Part shown: one piece after another, positions 9,402 to 16,255 of the stretch | How the letters are laid out: every line of letters starts with the position of its first letter | Position numbering within the stretch: the stretch's first letter is position 1 | Assembly (NCBI GenBank): GCA_946186375.1 | Contig: CAMHMZ010000002.1 | Span: forward strand, 62,001 to 126,000 | DNA: 64,000 nucleotides | Direction of reading: 5' to 3' | Origin: an uncultured Clostridia bacterium | Lineage (GTDB): Bacteria > Bacillota > Clostridia > Oscillospirales > Oscillospiraceae | Translations under genes and position numbers: made by a program | The notes under the pieces: generated by a model | What the model was told of the DNA's origin: nothing | The model's database searches: none | The model's input: the letters and a program-made list of their open reading frames with translations, nothing else

Positions 9402-10673
9402 TCAGGCAAGCCCCGGCTTGCAGGGACGCCCGATCTTTTCCCGGTAGGCAAAATACAGCTCCTCCGTCGCGAGCGCCATTTTCGTGACGGAAAAGTCACA
9501 GTCGTGCGGATAGATATACCAGGTGTCTTCCAGCGTGTTCAGATCCACGCAGTCGCCGTGCTTGCCGAGGTATTCATACTCGATATGACAGGAGTAGAGG
9601 CTCGGCACGGGCTTGAGCATCTCGAAGGGATCGCCGTCGACGTCCGTGCCGCGTACGGTAAAGCCGTTCATGTCGTGGATGAGCGTCCCCTCGCCCAGGC
9701 GGATAAAGCGTTTGGCGTTGGGCAGAGAGTCCACCGTGACCGGCAGCTCGCCCGTGGAATAGCGGCCTTCCGCGACCTCGCGGCGCACGTTCGCGCGCTC
9801 CCACTCGTACCAGTCCGGGATGTGGGAAAACTCTGTCTCCCCGTTTTCGGCACGCAGCTCGCCGAGCTCTGTCAGCTCCCAGCGCTTGCCGCATTCCCGG
9901 CAAAACAGCCGCGTCTCCTCGCTCGCCATGCGGTATTCCCTCCCGCACGCCGGGCACTGATACAGTACCTTCTGCAAGCCCTCGGCCCGTCTGGGGTACG
10001 TGATGCGGATCCCCCGCTCCTTCTGCCAGGCGTGGTCGTCATACTGGAAGGCCTGCACAAGGCGGTCGTTTATCTCGTCCGCGCTGGCCTCTTTCAGCTC
10101 CTCCGCAGTATACAGCAGCGTAAAATCGGCCTCCGTCGGTTTGACACCCCGGTCATGCAGGTTCCAGAAGGGTGAATTCACATGGTGCCCGTGGCAGATC
10201 AGCGTGACCACCGGGACGCCCAGAAGCTTGCAGAGCTTGCCGAGTGAGGCGGGCAGCACCGCGGTCGTCCCGCAGAGGGAATAACGCGCCTCGGGGTAGA
10301 TGGCGGCGATGTCGCCGTTTTTGACCACTTGTCTGAGCTGGCGTACGAGCGTGAGGTCGTTCGTGAATTTCCGCTTGCAGATGCAGCCGACCTCGCGCAG
10401 CAGCCATTCGCGGCCGATGAAGCCGTCGATCGCGACGACGTAGTTGGCTCGATGCGGATAGATGGCCCTCGTCGCCACCTTAAAATCCAGAAAGGCGTTG
10501 TGGTTGCACAACAGGACATAGGGCGGCTTGAGCCCCTCCGTGCCGTGCCGGCGGATGATAGTCTGATGCTTGAGCGTATCGGGGATACTCAGCACCCAGG
10601 TGAGCGGCCGCAGATAAAACCTGGTGGGAATAGGAGCCTTCTTCATGTCGAAACGTTCAAATGTCGTTTTCAT
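9402..10673 (-). CDS. PlsC-like 1-acyl-glycerol-3-phosphate acyltransferase with zinc ribbon
   Basis: 423 aa. The start is the ATG of MKTTFERF, with AGGAG 8 nt upstream; the upstream GTG in the ORF track overlaps the RBS. The N-terminal ~230 residues carry the acyltransferase HX4D motif (NHNAFLD) and a motif III-like YPEARYS in place of PEGTRS. A CxxC...CxxC zinc ribbon (CPACGREY, CRECGKRW) follows near residue 260, then an uncharacterised C-terminal domain. The family acylates lysophosphatidate or related lysolipids at the membrane. The zinc-ribbon extension makes the true acceptor uncertain. It is a single gene with its own terminator. Confidence 0.8.
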   Translation of the reverse strand: MKTTFERFDMKKAPIPTRFYLRPLTWVLSIPDTLKHQTIIRRHGTEGLKPPYVLLCNHNAFLDFKVATRAIYPHRANYVVAIDGFIGREWLLREVGCICKRKFTNDLTLVRQLRQVVKNGDIAAIYPEARYSLCGTTAVLPASLGKLCKLLGVPVVTLICHGHHVNSPFWNLHDRGVKPTEADFTLLYTAEELKEASADEINDRLVQAFQYDDHAWQKERGIRITYPRRAEGLQKVLYQCPACGREYRMASEETRLFCRECGKRWELTELGELRAENGETEFSHIPDWYEWERANVRREVAEGRYSTGELPVTVDSLPNAKRFIRLGEGTLIHDMNGFTVRGTDVDGDPFEMLKPVPSLYSCHIEYEYLGKHGDCVDLNTLEDTWYIYPHDCDFSVTKMALATEELYFAYREKIGRPCKPGLA

Positions 10674-10738
10674 GCTTACCACTCCTGTTTCATTATTTAC
10701 CGTTTTGTAGTATCATAACACAATGACGGTCAATAATC

Positions 10739-10787
10739 CACTATTATATTGGTCTCGTCAGGATCCCGTCGACCATTCCCCGCACCA
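10739..10787 (-). repeat. Truncated tRNA-like unit closing the tRNA-Leu(TAG) array
   Basis: On the minus strand this begins GGTGCGGGGAATGGT, matching the 5' part of the 147-bp units, then diverges. It lies downstream of the last terminator of the array, just as the truncated unit at 31482 does at the other locus. Confidence 0.5.
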
Positions 10788-10790
10788 GAA

Positions 10791-10816
10791 GAGGAGCCGC
10801 CCAAAGGCGGCCCCTC
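10791..10816 (-). terminator. Hairpin terminator following structured element A
   Basis: GAGGAGCCGCC / GGCGGCCCCTC stem, the same GC hairpin that ends each unit of the neighbouring array. It lies 8 nt beyond the 121-nt element on the minus strand. Confidence 0.55.
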
Positions 10817-10824
10817 ATAAAATA

Positions 10825-10945
10825 CCAAATCGAAGCCCAGCGAAGCGGGTTCGATTTGGAAAAGGAAGAAGGACGCAGCGGATGTGCAGTTTTCGCGGCT
10901 ATTACGCAAACCGTGGAAACGGAACGCAGCTGCGTTCTTCTGACG
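10825..10945 (-). ncRNA. 121-nt structured RNA element A (tRNA-Leu linked)
   Basis: Read on the minus strand it starts CGTCAGAAGA directly after a CCA-ending tRNA-Leu-like 3' end and finishes with the stem CCAAATCGAA / TTCGATTTGG. It aligns without gaps to the element at 31291-31411: 92 of 121 positions are identical by hand count. The stem formed by positions 11-17 and 67-73 is ACGCAGC/GCTGCGT here and AACTTAC/GTAAGTT there, so five of seven pairs change compensatorily. That pattern indicates selection on RNA structure. Transcription probably arrives by read-through from the tRNA. Function is unknown, and I cannot say whether it matches a known Rfam family. Confidence 0.6.
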
Positions 10946-10946
10946 T

Positions 10947-11534
10947 TGGTGCGGGTAACAGGACTTGAACTCCCTGAAGGGACTAGGACGCCGCTGCGCG
11001 CCGTCCGTCGCTGCCGCTGCCCTCCGGGCAGGCAGAACCCAGTCAACCATTCCACGCACCAAAAGAGGAGCCGCCCAAAGGCGGCCCCTCTTCTGGTGCG
11101 GGTAACAGGACTTGAACTCCCTGAAGGGACTAGGACGCCGCTGCGCGCCGTCCGTCGCTGCCGCTGCCCTCCGGGCAGGCAGAACCCAGTCAACCATTCC
11201 ACGCACCAAAAGAGGAGCCGCCCAAAGGCGGCCCCTCTTCTGGTGCGGGTAACAGGACTTGAACTCCCTGAAGGGACTAGGACGCCGCTGCGCGCCGTCC
11301 GTCGCTGCCGCTGCCCTCCGGGCAGGCAGAACCCAGTCAACCATTCCACGCACCAAAAGAGGAGCCGCCCAAAGGCGGCCCCTCTTCTGGTGCGGGTAAC
11401 AGGACTTGAACTCCCTGAAGGGACTAGGACGCCGCTGCGCGCCGTCCGTCGCTGCCGCTGCCCTCCGGGCAGGCAGAACCCAGCCAACCATTCCCCGCGC
11501 CAAAAGAGGAGCCGCCCAAAGGCGGCCCCTCCGT
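10947..11534 (-). repeat. Tandem array of four 147-bp tRNA-Leu-like units
   Basis: Four units start at 10947, 11094, 11241 and 11388, an exact 147-bp period that also lands on the CCA end of the real tRNA-Leu at 11535. Read on the minus strand, each unit has a hairpin terminator (GGGGCCGCC TTTG GGCGGCTCC), a GC-rich body, then GTTCAAGTCCTGTTACCCGC plus ACCA, identical to the T-arm and acceptor 3' strand of tRNA-Leu(TAG). The first three units look identical; the unit nearest the tRNA keeps GCGGGGA, which can pair with the TACCCGC acceptor strand. The ORFs drawn over this array are artefacts. Confidence 0.85.
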
Positions 11535-11617
11535 TGGTGCGGGTAACAGGACTTGAACCTGCACGGTTGCCCACTGGAACCTAAATCCAGCGTGTCTGCC
11601 AATTCCACCATACCCGC
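11535..11617 (-). tRNA. tRNA-Leu (anticodon TAG)
   Basis: Class II tRNA on the minus strand. Acceptor GCGGGTA/TACCCGC, anticodon arm CTGGA-TTTAGGT-TCCAG (anticodon TAG), variable arm, T-loop TTCAAGT, encoded CCA. 83 nt including CCA. Its 3' end seeds the downstream 147-bp repeat array. Confidence 0.95.
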
Positions 11618-11623
11618 GGATAG

Positions 11624-11652
11624 AAAAAAGCCTGCCGCAAATGCAGCAGGCT
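11624..11652 (-). terminator. Terminator between tRNA-Gly and tRNA-Leu(TAG)
   Basis: On the minus strand, stem AGCCTGC / GCAGGCT followed by TTTTTT, lying 6 nt before the tRNA-Leu 5' end. No promoter was seen between the two tRNAs, so tRNA-Leu(TAG) may depend on partial read-through. Confidence 0.6.
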
Positions 11653-11657
11653 GTATA

Positions 11658-11733
11658 TGGAGCGGGCAACGAGGCTCGAACTCGCTACCTCCACCTTGGC
11701 AAGGTGGCGCTCTACCGGATGAGCTATGCCCGC
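11658..11733 (-). tRNA. tRNA-Gly (anticodon GCC)
   Basis: Minus strand, acceptor GCGGGCA/TGCCCGC, anticodon arm CCACC-TTGCCAA-GGTGG (anticodon GCC), T-loop TTCGAGC, encoded CCA. 76 nt including CCA. Confidence 0.95.
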
Positions 11734-11748
11734 GTCAGCAACGGATAT

Positions 11749-11776
11749 ATATTACCACAATTTGCTGATTTGTCAA
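11749..11776 (-). promoter_or_regulatory. Sigma-A promoter of the tRNA-Gly/tRNA-Leu unit
   Basis: On the minus strand, TTGACA, 16 nt, TAATAT, with the -10 box 15 nt upstream of mature tRNA-Gly. Confidence 0.7.
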
Positions 11777-11783
11777 GCGGAAA

Positions 11784-13115
11784 TTACGGCGTCTCCGCAG
11801 GTTCTTCCGGTGTCGGTTCTGCCGTGGGTTCCTCCGTGGGTTCTGCCGTCGGTTCTGTTATTGGTTCTATCGTCGGTTCCGCTGTCGGTTCTGCCGTGGG
11901 CTCTGTCGTCGGTTCCGCTGTCAGTTCCGCAGTGGGCTCTGTCGTGGGCTCTGTCGTCTCGTCTGCGGGCTCAGCCTCCGCCTCTGGCTTCTCCAGCAGG
12001 TCACTGTAGCGCAGTTCTCCAAGGCAGACGGCATAGGCCGCGGTATTCCAGCGATAGAGATAATCCGACCAGAATTCCGCGTCGCTGTGCAGGAAGCCCC
12101 GCTCCAGGCCCTCCTGGATGCAGGCCGCCACATCGACATGATAGCGCTGTCCGTCGATTGTGACCGCATTCCAGAAATGCTCGTTCCAGGCCAGCTGCCC
12201 GCTGATCATCTGACATTCGATACCAAGCTGGCGGCACAGCTCCACATAGGACAGTGCCAGGCCCTCGCTGTCGGCCTTACCGAGGATCAGCGCGTCATAG
12301 AGCGAGGAGAAGCCCGGCTCCTCCGTCAGTTCGCAGTGTTCGGCCAGGTACGAGCAAGCCAGAAGCGCCGCGTGCGCCGCGTCCTGTCCCTCCGCACCGG
12401 TGTTGCTCGGCACGTCCAGGTTCACAAGCTGCGCCTTTCGGCGGATGATCTCATCCTCCGGCAGACCGTAATCCAGATCGATCTCATACAGGCGCTGGCG
12501 CCCGGAGCCGCTGTACATGTATACGTCCGTCTCAGGCTCGCCCACCGCGCACAGCGGATAGGCATGATAGGTGTCCGCCACAAGCTGCTTCATCTGCAGC
12601 GTGCTGTAGGAGCTGATATTGATGAGGATGACGATGCGCGGAAGGTTTTCCTCCATCGCGCTGCGCAGGATCTCCTCCAGCCCCGTAGCATAGGTCAGCT
12701 TCTGGATCTGATCCACCGCGGAGGCGGAGTCGACATAGCGCACATGGAGCTTGGCCTCGCCGTGCGAGACGATCGTGGAATACTCATAATCCAGCTGCTG
12801 CACGCAGTAGGCAAAGAGGGCGTCCTGAGTCCTCATCTGAGAGATGGCTCCCGTCAGATCCTCCCGGCTGCTGCCATCGTAGCTCTGGTCAAATACGATC
12901 GTGCCCTCCTCGGCGCCGGCATAGACGATACTCCGCAGCGCGCTGCGAAGCCCGGCGGCGTTTCTGACCGTGATCTTCTCGGTGACGGCAGGCTGCTCCT
13001 GCACGGGCAGCTCATAGTCGGTGACCGACACATATTCTTTTTCAAAGACGCTCCCGCAGCCTGCCAGCGAAAGCAGCAGGCATAAACTGAGCAGCGCCGC
13101 AAGTCGCCGTTTCAT
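11784..13115 (-). CDS. Lipoprotein with inactive-looking transglutaminase-like domain
   Basis: 443 aa from MKRRLAALL; an ATG one codon upstream overlaps the yitT-like stop, but spacing from GAGG favours this one. Signal peptide with lipobox LAGC, so membrane-anchored outside the cell. Residues ~250-350 resemble a transglutaminase-like fold: the His (NEHFWNAV) and Asp (YHVDVA) positions are present, but the expected nucleophile Cys is Ser (KADSEGLALSY aligned to GxCxxYA). The C-terminus is a low-complexity run of TEPT/AEPT repeats. It is translationally coupled to the YitT gene. A binding or scaffolding role is inferred; a different catalytic Cys cannot be excluded. Confidence 0.7.
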   Translation of the reverse strand: MKRRLAALLSLCLLLSLAGCGSVFEKEYVSVTDYELPVQEQPAVTEKITVRNAAGLRSALRSIVYAGAEEGTIVFDQSYDGSSREDLTGAISQMRTQDALFAYCVQQLDYEYSTIVSHGEAKLHVRYVDSASAVDQIQKLTYATGLEEILRSAMEENLPRIVILINISSYSTLQMKQLVADTYHAYPLCAVGEPETDVYMYSGSGRQRLYEIDLDYGLPEDEIIRRKAQLVNLDVPSNTGAEGQDAAHAALLACSYLAEHCELTEEPGFSSLYDALILGKADSEGLALSYVELCRQLGIECQMISGQLAWNEHFWNAVTIDGQRYHVDVAACIQEGLERGFLHSDAEFWSDYLYRWNTAAYAVCLGELRYSDLLEKPEAEAEPADETTEPTTEPTAELTAEPTTEPTAEPTAEPTIEPITEPTAEPTEEPTAEPTPEEPAETP

Positions 13116-13987
13116 CATCTCACCTCTGCGATGTTCTCAAAGCCGTTGCCGAAAACATTCTTGGCGTCGACCACGATGAAAAACGCGTTCTCGTCGATCG
13201 AGCGGACGAGGCTGCGGATCTCGCCGATCTGCGTGCGCTTGATGACGCACATGATAATGTCCTTCTTTCGGTGCGAGTAGGCGCCCTCCCCCTCGAGGAT
13301 CGTCACGCCGCGGCGCACATGGCCGGAGATGATCTCGCGAATCAGCTCCTGGCTGTTTTCGCTGATGATGTAGCAGATATTGGAGTTGTCGATACCGTAG
13401 AGGACAAGGTCGATCACCTTGCTGACGACGTACATGCCGATCATGGAATACATGGCGCTGTCGTATTTGTCCAGGATCAGAGCATAGGCGAAAATGACCG
13501 TGACGTCCATGAACAGGACCAGCGTGCCGAAGTTGATCTGCGCAAAGCGGCGGCGCAGGAACTTGGCGACGATATCGATCCCGCCGGTCGTGGCGCCGAC
13601 ATAATAGACGAGGCCAAGCCCGAAGCCCTTGATCACGCCGCCGATGATGCAGGCCAGCAGCGGATCGTTCGTCGCGACAAAGCTCGACATGGAAAAGATG
13701 TCGACCGCAACGGAGGAGAGCGCCATGCCCGTAAGAGACCCGAGCAGGAAATCCAGCCCGAAATGCCGCCAGGCGATCAGAAAGAGCGGGATGTTCATGA
13801 CGATCGTCAACAGGCCGACGGGCAGATCCGTCAGGCGGTTGATGATCATGGCGATGCCCACGACGCCGCCCGCGACGATCGCATTCGGGTACATAAAAAA
13901 CTGGAACCCGATCGCGTAGATAAAAACGCCGACGACAATGAACAGGTACTTTCGCAGGATCTTTTTCGCGTCAAGCCTGGCTTTCAT
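13115..13987 (-). CDS. YitT family membrane protein (DUF161/DUF2179)
   Basis: 290 aa. The N-terminal ~190 residues form five or so hydrophobic segments beginning YLFIVVGVFIYAIGFQFFMYPN, the YitT signature, with NAIVAGGVVGIA. The C-terminal ~90 residues match the cytosolic DUF2179 domain (RGVTILEGEGAYS, DIIMCVIKRTQI, DENAFFIVVDAKNVFGNGF). The family is abundant in Firmicutes; transport is often suggested but the substrate is not established. The gene lies 4 nt after parC and overlaps the downstream lipoprotein gene, so it probably shares the parEC transcript. Confidence 0.9.
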   Translation of the reverse strand: MKARLDAKKILRKYLFIVVGVFIYAIGFQFFMYPNAIVAGGVVGIAMIINRLTDLPVGLLTIVMNIPLFLIAWRHFGLDFLLGSLTGMALSSVAVDIFSMSSFVATNDPLLACIIGGVIKGFGLGLVYYVGATTGGIDIVAKFLRRRFAQINFGTLVLFMDVTVIFAYALILDKYDSAMYSMIGMYVVSKVIDLVLYGIDNSNICYIISENSQELIREIISGHVRRGVTILEGEGAYSHRKKDIIMCVIKRTQIGEIRSLVRSIDENAFFIVVDAKNVFGNGFENIAEVR

Positions 13988-13991
13988 AGCT

Positions 13992-16232
13992 TTACTCCTC
14001 GATCAGACTCAGTTGTTGTTCCACACGGTCCTCCGGCTTGAGCAGCGCGCCGGCGGCCGGAAGGGAGCGGACCCGATAACGGGAGACGTTTTTGATCGCC
14101 GTGTCTTTCAAAGGCATGGCGGAAGTGAGGACGCGGCGGGCCTTGAGCGCCATGACACCGACGCCCTGCGTCGTGCGGCTGCTCTTCGGCTGCAGGAGCG
14201 AGGTGTTGAAGACGAGCACGCGGTCGTCACTCGAAAAGCAGGCCACGTCCGTCTCCTCGCGCAGCACGAGAACCGCCTTGACAGGACTTTTGTCCGAGCA
14301 GGCGTTGATGAGCTTGCGTCGGTTGGTCTTCGTCTCGTAGGCGGACAGTTCGATCCGCGCGGCCTTGCCGTTTTCGAAGATCAGCAAAAGCTGTCCGCGG
14401 TAATCCTGCGGGTCGATCATGGTCAGAACATTCTCGCCCTCGTCCATCTGGAGCTTTGTCGGCAGATAGACGCCAAGGGCAGAGGCCTTCCCCTCCTCCA
14501 GATCCGCGATCTTGACCTTATACATCTGCTGATGGTCGGTGAGGATCAGAAGCTCGCCGCGGTTGGTCGCCTCAAAGCTCGTCATGAGGCCGTCGCCGTC
14601 TTTGTATTTCTGCTCGCCGCTCATGCGCAGCGACTGCGCGGTGATTTTTTTGAAGTAGCCCTCCCTCGAGAGGAAGAGAGTGACGGGATAGTCGGGCACA
14701 TGCTCGCTCTCGTCGAATTCCTCGATCTCGTCAGCATAGGCGATCCCGGTCTGCCGTGGCGTGACATACTTCTTGTTGATCTGCCGGAGTTCGTCGATGA
14801 TGATACCCTTGATCCTTCTGCGGCTGTTCAGGATCGCTTCGAGCTCCTCGATCTCTTTTTCGAGCTCCTCGGTCTCCGCGGTACGCTTGAGGATGTATTC
14901 GCGGTTGATGTTGCGCAGCTTGATCTCCGCGACGAATTCCGCCTGGATCTGGTCGATCCCGAAGCCCATCATGAGGTTCGGCACGACCTCGCTCTCGAGT
15001 TCCGTTCCGCGGATGATCTCGATGGCCTTGTCGATGTCCAGCAGGATCTTCCCGAGTCCCTGCAGCAGGTGCAGCTTTTCTTTCTTCTTCGTCAGCTCGT
15101 GGAAGACGCGGCGGCGGATGCTCTCCATGCGCCAGGCCGTCCACTCCTCCAGGATCTCCCGCACCCCCATGACGCGGGGGTTGCCCGCCACGAGGATGTT
15201 GAAGTTGCAGGGGAAAGCATCCTGCAGCGTCGTCATCTTGAAGAGCTTCTGCATGAGCTTATCCGGGTCGGTGCCGCGCTTGAGGTCGATCGCGAGTCTC
15301 AGGCCGCTCAGATCGGTCTCGTCGCGCATGTCGTTGATCTCGCGGATTTTCCCGGTTTTGATGAGCTCGGCCACCTTGTCGATGATCGCCTCGGAGGTCG
15401 TGGTATAGGGGATCTCATAGATCTCTATGATGTTCTCCTTCTGGAGATACCGCCAGCGCGCACGCACCTTGAAGCTGCCGCGGCCGGTGGCGTAGATGCT
15501 CTCCATCTCCGCACGGCTGTAGATGATCTCGCCGCCGGTCGGAAAATCCGGAGCGGGCATCGCAGCGAGCAGATCCGTCTCGGGGTCGCGCAGGAAATTG
15601 ATGGTCGTCTCGCAGACCTCGTTGAGGTTGAAGCCGCAGATCGTACTGGCCATGCCGGCGGCGATGCCGGTGTTGGCCGAGACGAGCACGTTCGGGAAGG
15701 CCGTGGGAAGAAGCGAGGGCTCCTGCATGCTGCCGTCGTAATTGTCGACAAAATCGACGGTGTCCTTGTCGATATCCCGGAAGACCTCGGCGCAGATCCC
15801 GGCGAGCTTTGCCTCCGTATAACGCGAGGCTGCGTAGGACATGTCGCGAGAATAGACCTTGCCGAAGTTGCCCTTGGAGTCGACAAAGGGCGTCAGAAGC
15901 GCCTGATAGCCGACGGAGAGGCGCACCATCGTCTCGTAGATCGCGGCGTCGCCGTGAGGGTTGAGTTTCATGGTCTGGCCGACGATGTTGGCGCTCTTCG
16001 TGCGCGCGCCGGTCAGAAGGCCCATCTTGTACATCGTAAAGAGAAGCTTGCGGTGCGAGGGCTTGAAGCCGTCGATCTCGGGGATGGCGCGCGATACGAT
16101 GACGCTCATGGCGTAGGGCATGAAGTTCGTCTCGAGCGTCTGGGTGATGGGCTGCTCCTGTACGGAGCCGCGCAGCCCGATCACGTTGGGATTATCGAAT
16201 TTTTTGACTTCCTGTTCTTTTTTCTTAGCCAT
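13992..16232 (-). CDS. parC: Type IIA topoisomerase subunit A (ParC/GyrA-like)
   Basis: 746 aa. The winged-helix/tower region carries the catalytic tyrosine in AASRYTEAKL. The quinolone-determining region reads NPHGDAAIYETM, so Ala occupies the position of GyrA Ser83/ParC Ser80 and Glu that of Asp87/Glu84. A coiled-coil tower follows, then a short beta-propeller-type C-terminal domain (EGYFKKITAQSL, LILTDHQQMYKV). With the upstream subunit B gene (23 nt away) it forms an A2B2 enzyme that passes DNA duplexes. The gene pair and the lack of a GyrA-box-like motif on reading favour topoisomerase IV, but gyrase-like activity cannot be ruled out. Confidence 0.92.
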   Translation of the reverse strand: MAKKKEQEVKKFDNPNVIGLRGSVQEQPITQTLETNFMPYAMSVIVSRAIPEIDGFKPSHRKLLFTMYKMGLLTGARTKSANIVGQTMKLNPHGDAAIYETMVRLSVGYQALLTPFVDSKGNFGKVYSRDMSYAASRYTEAKLAGICAEVFRDIDKDTVDFVDNYDGSMQEPSLLPTAFPNVLVSANTGIAAGMASTICGFNLNEVCETTINFLRDPETDLLAAMPAPDFPTGGEIIYSRAEMESIYATGRGSFKVRARWRYLQKENIIEIYEIPYTTTSEAIIDKVAELIKTGKIREINDMRDETDLSGLRLAIDLKRGTDPDKLMQKLFKMTTLQDAFPCNFNILVAGNPRVMGVREILEEWTAWRMESIRRRVFHELTKKKEKLHLLQGLGKILLDIDKAIEIIRGTELESEVVPNLMMGFGIDQIQAEFVAEIKLRNINREYILKRTAETEELEKEIEELEAILNSRRRIKGIIIDELRQINKKYVTPRQTGIAYADEIEEFDESEHVPDYPVTLFLSREGYFKKITAQSLRMSGEQKYKDGDGLMTSFEATNRGELLILTDHQQMYKVKIADLEEGKASALGVYLPTKLQMDEGENVLTMIDPQDYRGQLLLIFENGKAARIELSAYETKTNRRKLINACSDKSPVKAVLVLREETDVACFSSDDRVLVFNTSLLQPKSSRTTQGVGVMALKARRVLTSAMPLKDTAIKNVSRYRVRSLPAAGALLKPEDRVEQQLSLIEE

Positions 16233-16255
16233 AACGGTCCTGTACCCTTTCGCCC

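Noticed and set aside
10947-11534. CRISPR array
   Set aside because: Units are 147 bp, directly contiguous and nearly identical, with no unique spacers and no cas genes.
10730-11611. 293- and 276-aa repeat proteins on minus and 242-aa on plus
   Set aside because: They are translations of the tRNA-Leu gene and its tandem tRNA-like units; their REFKSCYPHQ repeats are the tRNA T-arm read as protein.
11641-12009. Ser/Gly/Val repeat protein on the plus strand
   Set aside because: Antisense of the TEPT repeat tail of the lipoprotein and of tRNA-Gly.
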